Assembly (NCBI GenBank): GCA_016703325.1
Contig: JADJCH010000062.1
Coordinates: 310,001 to 374,000 of the forward strand
Reading direction: 5' to 3'
DNA length: 64,000 nt
Source: Burkholderiales bacterium
Lineage (GTDB): Bacteria > Pseudomonadota > Gammaproteobacteria > Burkholderiales > Burkholderiaceae_C
Shown piece by piece: positions 35,613 to 46,100 of this stretch (within the stretch, counting starts at the first letter, position 1; the number at the start of each line of letters is the position of its first letter). The notes below the pieces were generated by a model. It was not told the origin of the DNA, searched no databases, and worked only from the letters and a program-made list of their open reading frames with translations. Position numbers and translations under genes: made by a program.

Positions 35613-37184
35613 TCAGGCCGGCAGCCGCTCGTGCAGCGTGACCCGGTTGCGCCCGGCCTCCTTGGATCGGTACAGCGCCTGGTCGGCCTGGTCGATCAGT
35701 TCTTCCAGGCTGCGTGCGCCGGACAACAGCGTCGCCACACCGAAGCTGGAGGTGATGCGCCGCACCTCGGTGCCGCGGATCGCGCGCTGCGCCTCGGCCT
35801 CGATCGCCGCCCTCAGCCGCTCGGCCACGGCCAGCGCCTCGGCCGGCGCCAACCCCGGCAGCAGCAGGCAGAACTCCTCACCACCGTAGCGGCACAGCAG
35901 GTCGTCCGGGCGGATGCCGGCGCCCAGGGTGCGCGCCACCACCTGAATCACCTGGTCACCCACCGCGTGGCCGTAGCTGTCGTTGAAGGACTTGAAGTGG
36001 TCGATGTCGCTCATCACGCAGCACAGGGGCTGGTGCAACTGCCGCGCCTGTTCAAAATGCTCGCTCGCCGCCTCGAAGAAGGCGCGGCGGTTGAAGCAGC
36101 CGGTCAGCGGGTCGCGCGAGGCCAGGCGCTGCAACTCCTGGTTCTTCTGCTCCACCTCCGCCTTGGCGCGCTGCGTCTCGGCCATCGAGTCCTGCAGCCG
36201 CGCGTGGCTGCGCTGCAGTTCGGTTTCGTCGACGAAGCTCACCATGCAGCCGCGCAGCCGGCCGCGGTCATCCTGCACGGGTGCACTGCTCACACGCAGG
36301 TGGCGCTCGGCGTTCTCACCCGGCTGCGCACCCGGCAGGGGCAGGCGCAGCGGCTCGCCCTCGACCTTCCCCAGGCCGGCCAGGGTGCGCTGCCAGGGCG
36401 GTGCCTCGGGCAATTCGGCCGTGCGGCCCGCCAGCAGCCATTGCATGGCCCCGATCGGCTGGCCGTGCAGCGTCGCCTGACCGGCCGGATGCAATGCCCG
36501 AAAGGCCTTGTTGGCCAGCACGATGCGGGCCTGCGGATCCAGGATCAACAGCCCCTCGGTCAGGTTGTCATAGGCCAGCCGGACCCGATCCGGCACCGTG
36601 GCCGACGGGTTCAGGTACTGCATCGCCCGGCTCAGGTAGGCATGACTGAGCAGGAACCCCCCGAAGCCCAGCACCAGCAGCAGCTGCACCCCCGGCTGCG
36701 CCAGCCAGTGGCGCAGCCCGCCGGACTCCAGCGGTACAAAAACCAGCTCCACCTCGCCCCAGACCTGGCGCCCGGCCAGGATGGGCACACGCAGGTGGTT
36801 CAGCTCCGAGGCATGGTCCCCGCGCAGGTCGTCGGCACTGGGCAACTCGCCGCGCTGCAGCAGCATGCCGCCATCGAGCCGGTGCACGCGGATCGAACGC
36901 AGGTCCGTGTTGCGCGCCAGCACCTGCTGGATGGTGCGCCCCACCGCCACATGGTCACCCGTCTGCAGCAGACCGGTGAGCTGCACCGCCAGGTTCTCTG
37001 CCACTCGCTTGCGCAGCAGGCGCTCCTGCTGACCATGGCTGGGCACCACCCCCAGCACCAGGTCGGCCAGCAGCAGCAGCGTGATCAGCAGCGCCGTCAG
37101 CCCCAGGCTGATGCGGGTGATGGGGCTGCTCAGGCCAATACGCTGCGTGCTGCGTGGTGGCTTCGGGGGGGACGGGGATCTCAT
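35613..37184 (-). CDS. Membrane diguanylate cyclase with PAS and GGDEF domains
   Basis: Makes c-di-GMP from two GTP. The 523-residue product has a membrane segment at about 22-47, a periplasmic sensor of about 120 residues, a second membrane segment near 170-190, a PAS domain near 205-320 (AYDNLTEGLLILDPQARIVLANKAFRALHPAG), a coiled coil, and a C-terminal GGDEF domain. The active site is RYGGEEF, and the inhibitory I-site RPDD lies five residues before it, so it should be active and product-inhibited. Its start overlaps the end of the giant adhesin gene by 4 bp, which implies translational coupling and a role in that system. Confidence 0.93.
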   Translation of the reverse strand: MRSPSPPKPPRSTQRIGLSSPITRISLGLTALLITLLLLADLVLGVVPSHGQQERLLRKRVAENLAVQLTGLLQTGDHVAVGRTIQQVLARNTDLRSIRVHRLDGGMLLQRGELPSADDLRGDHASELNHLRVPILAGRQVWGEVELVFVPLESGGLRHWLAQPGVQLLLVLGFGGFLLSHAYLSRAMQYLNPSATVPDRVRLAYDNLTEGLLILDPQARIVLANKAFRALHPAGQATLHGQPIGAMQWLLAGRTAELPEAPPWQRTLAGLGKVEGEPLRLPLPGAQPGENAERHLRVSSAPVQDDRGRLRGCMVSFVDETELQRSHARLQDSMAETQRAKAEVEQKNQELQRLASRDPLTGCFNRRAFFEAASEHFEQARQLHQPLCCVMSDIDHFKSFNDSYGHAVGDQVIQVVARTLGAGIRPDDLLCRYGGEEFCLLLPGLAPAEALAVAERLRAAIEAEAQRAIRGTEVRRITSSFGVATLLSGARSLEELIDQADQALYRSKEAGRNRVTLHERLPA

Positions 37185-40100
37185 CGGAACGATGAGGCGG
37201 GCGTGGCCTCGGATGACTCGGATGACAGCAGGCGGTCAAAGGCGACTTCGTCGCGCTGAGCCTCTTCATCGGCATCGCGGTGCCAGGCTTCAGTGCCGTC
37301 GTCGTCCGGCAACACCGCCAGCAGATCCACATGGCGCCAGGCCGGCAGCGTGCCCAGCAGGCTGGTCACCAGTCCGCCCGCACGCAGGGCCCACCAGACG
37401 CTGCCGGCGGTGAGCATCGCCCCCACGGCCTGCACCTCATCGGACGACAACTGCAACGCCTCAGCCGCGGCCTCCTGCTCGCCCCCGTCGGTACCCGGCA
37501 ACACCAGGCGGCCATTCCTGGACAACTCGGCCAGGGTCAGGGTCTCGACCGGTGCGGCCCCGGCCTGCGGACCAACATCCAGCTCCCAGCCCGCCGCAAA
37601 CAACTCCTCCAGCCGAGCCAGCCGCAGCGCGTCGGCCTGCTCACGAGCCAGAACCTCGGCCCTGGCTCGCGGCAAGGCCGCCGCATCAGCGACAGATCCC
37701 CCTGCCGCGGCGGGAGTGAAGCGCTGGCTGCCGGGGCTGCGGCCCTCATCAGCGCCGGCCCCCGCTGCTGCGGCTCTGAGCACCTCGGCCTGCAGCGATG
37801 GCGTCGCCTCCGTCTCACGATGGATCGCCGCACCCTGGGCCCTGCGGCTGCGCGAGTCCGCGTCCACCGGGGTGGCGGGTGGGGCAGGCTGGGCCTGCGA
37901 CGAATCGCGGTCACCGTCGGGGTCGGTCCCCACCCCACTGCCCTCAGCGGTCTGGACCACAACGCCCCCACTGTTGGACTGCAGAACCCGCACACTCACC
38001 TGCCCGGCCCATGCCCCGCCGGCATCCCCCAGGCCCAGCACAAAACCAGGCGTCCCACCGCCCGTGGCGACAAATCGCACCTGGGCCGCATCCACATCCG
38101 CCTGCGTGAACTGCGCAATCGCCACACCGGGCGCCGTGGTGTATTCGAAGCGCCCCTGCCGCAGCTCCGAGACCTGGAAGACGATGCCCGCCGCCGGCGA
38201 GTCCACATCCGCGGCAAGCAACTGCGCCGGCCCCAGCACCAGTGGGCGGCCGACATCAACCGTCAGCTGCGCCCGCACCCACTGCGGCGCATCGTTGACC
38301 GCCGCGACGTCGAACACCAGCGCCTGCGGCCGCGCCGACCAGGCTCCCGAGGCGTCGGCAACTTCCACCCAAAGCACCGCCAGCGCCTCACCGTGGGCGT
38401 TCTCGGGCGCCAGATAGACCACCCGCCCATCGGCCAGGTCAGCCGCTGCGATCACCTGCCCCACCTCCACCGCCTCGCCCGCCAGCGTCAACTGCCCGAC
38501 CTCGGGCAGCCCCTCCACCCGCACCGCCGCCAACGCATCGCCGTCAGCATCGTCGAAGGCAAAGTCCTCCGGCCGCAGCACCCGAGCCACGTCCTCGACC
38601 AGCGCCACGAGCTCATCCTTCGGATGCGGAGCATCGTTGACGTTCAACACCGCGACCGTGGGCAGACTGGCCACGGTCTCGACCGTGGCCTGGCCGTCGG
38701 CATAACTCGCCACGACCCGCAGCACCGCACCGACATCGTCCTGAGTCGTCACGTAGCTGCTGCCCGTCGCGCCGGCGATGTCCATTCCGTCGCGTTGCCA
38801 TTGCCAGGCGATGCTGCCCAGGCCGTCCGCGTCGGTGAGCGCTTGGCTCGCGGTCAGCGTCTGGCCCTGCGTCGGAGTGGTGTCGTCGATCGACACGCTG
38901 CCGCTGGGCGCGTCGTTGACGTTGGCGACCGGGCCCACTGCCGCGCTGCTCAGGCGCTCGGCTGTGCCGTGGCCGTCGCTCCAGCTCACCGTCACGCTGA
39001 TCTGCTTGCCTGCGTCGGCATCGCCGAATGTGTAGGTAGCGCTGGTGGCGCCTGTGATGGCGCTGCCGTTGCGCTGCCACTGGTAGCTGAACAGTCCAAG
39101 CCCGTCGGCGTCCGCGATGCCGAGGGTATCGACGCTGAGGGTCTGGTCTTCGGTGGGCGTGCCGGTGATGCTCGGTGCACCGCTGGGCGCATCGTTGACG
39201 TTGCCCACCATGATGTCGAAGCTGTCGCCGGCCGTCGCGCCGCTTCCATCGGTCGCGGTCACCGTGATGGTGACTGTGCCCACGTCGGCGTTGGGCGGCG
39301 TGCCGCTGAAGGTGCGTGTCACCGCGTCGAAGTTCAGCCAACCGGGCAACGCAGTCGTGCTGTAGCTCAGGCTGTCGCCTGCGTCCACGTCAGCAAAGGT
39401 GCCCGCCGGCAGCTGGAAGCTGAATCCGTTGTCTTCCGTCGCGGACTGATCAGCAATCGGGCTGGCCAGCGTCGGCGCATCGTTGACGTTGCCCACCACG
39501 ATGTCGAAGCTGTCGCTGGCCGTCGCGCCGCTTCCGTCGGTCGCCGTGACGGTGATCGTCACCGTGCCCACGTCGGCGTTGGTGGGCGTGCCACTGAAGG
39601 TGCGTGTCACCGCGTCGAAGTTCAGCCAGCCGGGCAACGCGCTGGTGCTGTAGCTCAGGCTGTCGCCTGCGTCCACGTCAGCGAAGGTGCCCGCCGGCAG
39701 CTGGAAGCTGAATCCGTTGTCTTCCGTCGCGGACTGATCAGCAATCGGGCTGGCCAGCGTCGGTGCATCGTTGACGTTGCTCACCACGAGGTCGAAGCTG
39801 TCGCTGGCCGTCGCGCCGCTTCCGTCGGTCGCCGTGACGGTGATCGTCACCGTGCCCACGTCGGCGTTGGTGGGCGTGCCGCTGAAGGTGCGCGTAGCAG
39901 CGTCGAAGCTCAACCAACCGGGCAACGCGCTGGTGCTGTAGCTCAGACTGTCGCCTGCGTCTACGTCCGCGAAGGTGCCGGCGCCGAACGTGAAGCTGAA
40001 CGCGCTGTCTTCGCTAGTGGACTGGTCTGCGATCGGGCTCGCCAGCGTTGGTGCATCGTTGCTGTTGCTCACCACGAGCTCAAAGCTGTCGCTGGCCGTC

Positions 40101-43100
40101 GCCCCCATTCCGTCGGTCGCGGTCACCGTGATGGTGACTGTGCCCACGTCGGCGTTGGCCGGCGTGCCGCTGAAGGTGCGTGTCACCGCGTCGATCTGGT
40201 CAGCTATCGGGCTGACCAGCGTCGGTGCATCGTTGACGTTGCCCACCACGATGTCGAAGCTGTCGCTGGCCGTTGCCCCCGTTCCGTCCGTCGCCGTGAC
40301 GGTGATCGTCACCGTGCCCACGTCGGCGTTGGCCGGCGTGCCGCTGAAGGTGCGCGTCACCGCGTCGAAGTTCAGCCAACCGGGCAACGCACTGGTGCTG
40401 TAGCTCAGGCTGTCGCCTGCGTCCACGTCGGCGAAGGCGCCCGCAGGGAGCTGGAAGCTGAACGCGCTGTCTTCGCTAGTGGACTGGTCTGCGATCGGGC
40501 TAGCCAGCGTTGGTGCATCGTTGGTGTTGCTCACCACGAGCTCAAAGCTGTCGCCGGCCGTCGCGCCGCTTCCATCGGTCGCGGTCACCGTGATGGTGAC
40601 TGTGCCCACGTCGGCGTTGGCCGGCGTACCGCTGAAGGTGCGCGTCGCCGCGTCGAAGTTCAGCCAACTGGGCAACGCACTGGTGCTGTAGCTCAGGCTG
40701 TCACCTGCGTCCACGTCGGCAAAGGTGCCGGCATCGAACGTGAAGCTGAACGCGTTGTCTTCAGTCGCCGACTGATCGGCGATCGGGCTGACCACCGTCG
40801 GCGCATCGTTGACGTTGCTCACCACGAGCTCAAAGCTGTCGCTGGCCGTCGCGCCGCTTCCGTCGGTCGCCGTGACGGTGATCGTCACCGTGCCCACGTC
40901 GGCGTTGGCCGGCGTGCCGCTGAAGGTGCGCGTCACCGCGTCGAAGTTCAGCCAACTGGGCAACGCACTGGTGCTGTAGCTCAGGCTGTCGCCTGCGTCC
41001 ACGTCGGCGAAGGCGCCCGCAGGGAGCTGGAAGCTGAACGCGCTGTCTTCGCTAGTGGACTGGTCTGCGATCGGGCTCGCCAGCGTTGGTGCATCGTTGG
41101 TGTTGCTCACCACGAGCTCAAAGCTGTCGCTGGCCGTCGCCCCCATTCCGTCGGTCGCGGTCACCGTGATGGTGACTGTGCCCACGTCGGCGTTGGCCGG
41201 CGTGCCGCTGAAGGTGCGCGTCGCCGCGTCGAAGTTCAGCCAACCGGGCAACGCACTCGTGCTGTAGCTCAGGCTGTCGCCTGCGTCCACGTCAGCGAAG
41301 GTGCCGGCGGGTAGCTGGAAGCTGAACGCGCTGTCTTCGGTGGCGCTCTGGTCAGCTATCGGGCTGACCAGCGTCGGTGCATCGTTGACGTTGCCCACCA
41401 CGATGTCGAAGCTGTCGCTGGCCGTTGCCCCCGTTCCGTCCGTCGCCGTGACGGTGATCGTCACCGTGCCCACGTCGGCGTTGGCCGGCGTGCCGCTGAA
41501 GGTGCGCGTCGCCGCGTCGAAGTTCAGCCAACCGGGCAACGCACTGGTGCTGTAGCTCAGGCTGTCGCCTGCGTCCACGTCAGCGAAGGTGCCGGCGCCG
41601 AACGTGAAGCTGAACGCGCTGTCTTCGGTGGCGCTGATCGGCGATCGGGCTGGCCAGCGTCGGCGCATCGTTGGTGTTGCCCACCACGATGTCGAAGCTG
41701 TCGCTGGCCGTCGCACCAGTTCCATCGGTCGCCGTGACGGTGATCGTCACCGTGCCCACGTCGGCGTTGGCCGGCGTGCCGCTGAAGGTGCGCGTCACCG
41801 CGTCGAAGTTCAGCCAACCGGGCAACGCGCTGGTGCTGTAGCTCAGGCTGTCGCCTGCGTCCACGTCAGCGAAGGTGCCGGCGGGTAGCTGGAAGCTGAA
41901 CGCGCTGTCTTCGGTGGCGCTCTGGTCAGCTATCGGGCTGACCAGCGTCGGTGCATCGTTGACGTTGCCCACCACGATGTCGAAGCTGTCGCTGGCCGTT
42001 GCCCCCGTTCCGTCCGTCGCCGTGACGGTGATCGTCACCGTGCCCACATCGCCGTTGGCGGGCGTACCGCTGAAGGTGCGTGTCACCGCGTCGAAGTTCA
42101 GCCAGCCGGGCAACGCGCTGGTGCTGTAGCTCAGGCTGTCGCCCGCGTCTACGTCCGCGAAGGTGCCGGCGCCGAACGTGAAGCTGAACGCGCTGTCTTC
42201 GGTGGCGCTCTGGTCAGCGATCGGGCTGACCACCGTCGGTGCATCGTTGACCGCCTGCACCGTCAAGCTGCGACTCACCAACCCGCCGGTCAGGCCACTC
42301 ACCGCGTCGGTGACGCTGAATTCGACCGTGCGTGTGTCCGTGGCAGGTGTGTCGCTCGAATTGACATAGGCCACGGAGCGCAGCGCGGTCTGGTAATGGG
42401 CAAGGCTGGCGGTGCCGCTGAGCGTCAGGGTTCCCGTGCCGCTGTTCCACAGGCCGGTGATGCCGTTCTGGTCGGTGAACTGCAGTTGGTCCTGGCTGCT
42501 GGCATACCCCGTGCCGATGCGGATCACGGCGCTGGAGAGCTGTGTGCTGTCTGCGTCGGAAACGGTCAATCCGGGGTCGACGGCCACCGGTGCGGCGTTC
42601 TCGACATAACCGGCCGTGCCGCCGCTGGCCGTCAGCACCGGCGCCTGGGGCAACGAGTAGGTCACGGTCAGGTAGGGCCGCAGAGCCACGCTGCCGTTCT
42701 CGGAGGAGGCGAAGGTCCAGAGGTCGGCATTATTGGAGACGAAGGCCCAGCCTTGATTGGCCTCGCCGTCTGCCCAGGCCTGTACGGTCGCCGTCAGGCC
42801 GGCGCTGCTCAGGCTGTTCCAGCCCGACACGCCGGAGTCGAAGCTCAGCAAAGCCGCACCGATCTCGCCACCGGCGCTGCCAACCCCGCTGGTCAGGCTG
42901 TTGTAGGTGGAGGCCTCGCTCCAGGACACCAACATGCGGTGCAGCGAAACCGCATCAGCGAGATCGCGGTCGGTCACGTAGACCGACAGCGTGGCCGACT
43001 CGATGGTCGCCCCCCAGGGGATTTGCCCGGCACCGCTGCCGAAGAGTTGCTCGAAGCGCAGCAGTGCCGCATCGGTCGCGCTGTCGTCGTCGGCGATCAC

Positions 43101-46100
43101 CTCGGCTTCCGAACCCCGGTTGATCGACGGCGAACCGGTGCTCACCCAGGTGTCGTGTGTGCCGCTGTACCCATCGGCCCCTTCCTGGAAGCGGGCCCCG
43201 CCCACCGCGATGGTGAGGATGTCGCTGTCGCTCAGCGCGCCGCCACTTCCGGAGGCGCCCTGGTCGCTGCTCGCCAGCGTCAGCAGTGCGCTGCCGCTGT
43301 AGCCGACAGCGGGAGTGAAGGTCGCCCCGTTCAACGCCGCATTGACATCGGTCAGCGTGCCGGTGAAGGTCATCGAGGCGTCGGCGCTGCCGTCGCCGAC
43401 GCTGAAACTCAGGCCGGTGGTTTGCGCCAGGGTCAGGCTGCCATGTGTGACGCTCAGCTCGATGCGCAGCGCCGCCGAGGCCGCATCCACATCGGCCACC
43501 TGAATGGCATTGCCGTTTGCCACGGACAGCAGCAGCGGGGTGTTGAGCGCCGTCAGCTGGGTTCCCGGCAGCTGGTTCACCGGTGCATCGTTGACCGCGC
43601 TGACGGCCAGCGAACTGCCGCTCTCGCCGCTGCTGTACGCCGTGCTGCCGCCGTTGGCCGTGGTGTCGGCCAGCGCGCCGGCCACGCCGTCGGTCTGGTC
43701 CCAGGCCCGGTAGTTGAACAGGCCGGTCGAGCCGTTCCAGTCGGCATCGGGCACGAAGCGGATGCGTGCGGTGGCATCGGAGGGCAGCAGACGGGCGCTG
43801 CTGCCCGACACCGATCCGATGTCGGCCCAGCTGCTGCCGTCCAGCGTGTACTGCCAGGTGCCGTGGCTGTTGTCCAACCCTGTGACCGCGATGCCCTGCA
43901 GCGCGCCGCTGTCGGCATCGGTGGCACCACTGGCCAGCAGCGAAACGAGGAAGCCGGCATGCTGGCCCGCATCCTCGGTGATGGACGGCAGCGCGGTCGC
44001 CGTGCTCAGAGAGGGCGCGTCGTTGACCGCCGTCACCGTGATGGCCAAGGCGTCGCTGTCGGTCAGGCCCAGTGAATCGGTGGAAGTGACCGAGAGTGTG
44101 TCGCTGCCATTGAAGTTGGTCGCACCCTGGTACGTCAACGACGCCAGCGCAGCGTTGATCTGCGCCTGGGTACCCGACAAGGTCAGGGTGGCCGTGCCAT
44201 TGGCACCGGCACTGATCGTCGCGCCACCCGCCAGGGTGACACTGAGCGTGCCCTGCACCACCGAAAGTTGCGTGCTGGCAAGGTTGCCGTTGCCGTCACC
44301 GACACTGACGCCGCCGATGGCCAGCGCGGCATCCTCGTTGACCGTCTGTGCCCCGGGGAGGGTGTTCACCGGCGCCACATTGCTGGTGGCCGTCACCGTG
44401 GCAGAGAACTCGGAGGTGTCGGTGAAAGTCGCGTAGCCGGCGTCGCTGCGGGTGGCGGTGGCGGTGACAGATTCGCCTGCGGCCACGCTGGCGGTCAGTA
44501 CGGCATTCACCGTTGCCTGGCCGGAAGCATCGGTCGCAACGTTGGCGTAGCCAATGCTGCGCTGGCCCTCCCCGTGGCCTGAAACGTCCGCCGTGCCACT
44601 GGCAAAGAACTCGACCCTGAACCAGCTGTTCGCATCACTGGCCAACGTGCCTTCGATGTGGATCTGGCTGCCAGTGGTGGCTGCGCTGCTCAGCACCGGG
44701 AAGTTCTGCAGGCCGTTCGCGCCGCTGTCGGCGTCCGGCGCGGCGTCGTTGGCGGTGACGCCGTCGTTGGCCAGGTCGATCCCCAGGCCGCTGTTGCCGT
44801 AGATCGAGTTGCCGAGCAGCTGGACGTTGCCGGTGGTCTTGACGACGACACCCGCGCCGGTATTGCCCGCAATGATGTTGCCCTGGCCGGCGGAGGTGCC
44901 GCCGATCAGCGCGCCATTCGAACTGCCGGCCTCGTAGATGCCGGCTGTGCTGCTGCCGCCGCCGTTGCCCAGCACGGTGGTGCCGGTGGCATCCAGTCCG
45001 ATGATGTTGCCCTGGATGGTGCTGGCGTTGCCGGAAAGGTAGATACCGCCACGCGAAGCGCTCCAGCTGGCGTTCGTGTTGCCCGATATGACGTTGTCGA
45101 GCACGCTGGTGTGGGCCGCGCCGAAGTCGATGACCAGCCCGAAGCCGCCATTCGACAGGGCCGCGTTTCCGGCGGCATTGGTACCCAGGTAGTTGTTCTG
45201 GACCGTGTTGTGGCTGGTGGCCGCGTCGGACACACACACGCCGAACTGGATGTTGCCGGAGACGACGTTGCGCGACGCCGCCGTGGCGCCCCCGATTGTG
45301 TTGCTGGATGCGCCGGCTTCGATGTTGATGCCGATTTCGCCGTTGGCGACGGCGGCCGTGCCTGCCGCATTGAGGCCAACGTAGTTGCCCGCCACCGTGT
45401 TGCCGGTCGCCGCGGCACCGGTGATCCGGATCCCGATCTGTGAGTTGCCGGAGATCAGGTTGCGGGCCGCAGTTGTGGTGCCGCCGATGGTGTTGCCGGC
45501 GCTGCCTGAGACAACGATGCCGAAACCGTTGCCCGCCGCGGTGCCGCCGGCCGCGTTGATGCCGATGTGGTTGCCCTCGATGAGGTTGCCACCGCCGCTG
45601 GTCAGGTAGATGCCGTAGAGACCGAAGTTCTGGATTCCCAGGCCGCGGACCGTGCTGCCACCGGCGCTGATGCTCAGGCCGTTGGCTGCAATGGGGGCGC
45701 TGCTGCCGTCCAGCACGATCAGCGGCGTGCCCGCATAGCCCGACTGCGTGCTGCCATCGATCACCACCGCATCGGTGATCTCCGGCAGCTGGGCGGACAG
45801 GGCTATCGTCTGCGCCCCGCCGGCACCGATGCTGAAGCTGATCGTGTCCACCCCGGTGGTGTTGTTGGCCGCCATGATGGCCTCGCGCAGGCTGACCTTG
45901 CCGTCCGCCCCGGGCTGGGCATTCAGCCACTCGGCGGTGTGGGCGGCGTTGCCGGCGGTGATGCCGCTGTCGTTGTTGTCCGATGCGGTGTCCACCACCA
46001 GCGTCGCCGCCACGTCCGTGACCGTCACGGCGATCGCCTGGGTGTCGCTGCCGCCGGCCCCGTCGCTGACCTGCACGGTGACGTTGTAGACGTTGTCCGC

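Noticed and set aside
37280..41314. 1344-codon plus-strand open frame with internal repeats
   Set aside because: It mirrors the CADG repeat array of the giant minus-strand gene. Its repetition is inherited from that gene, and it has no recognisable domain.
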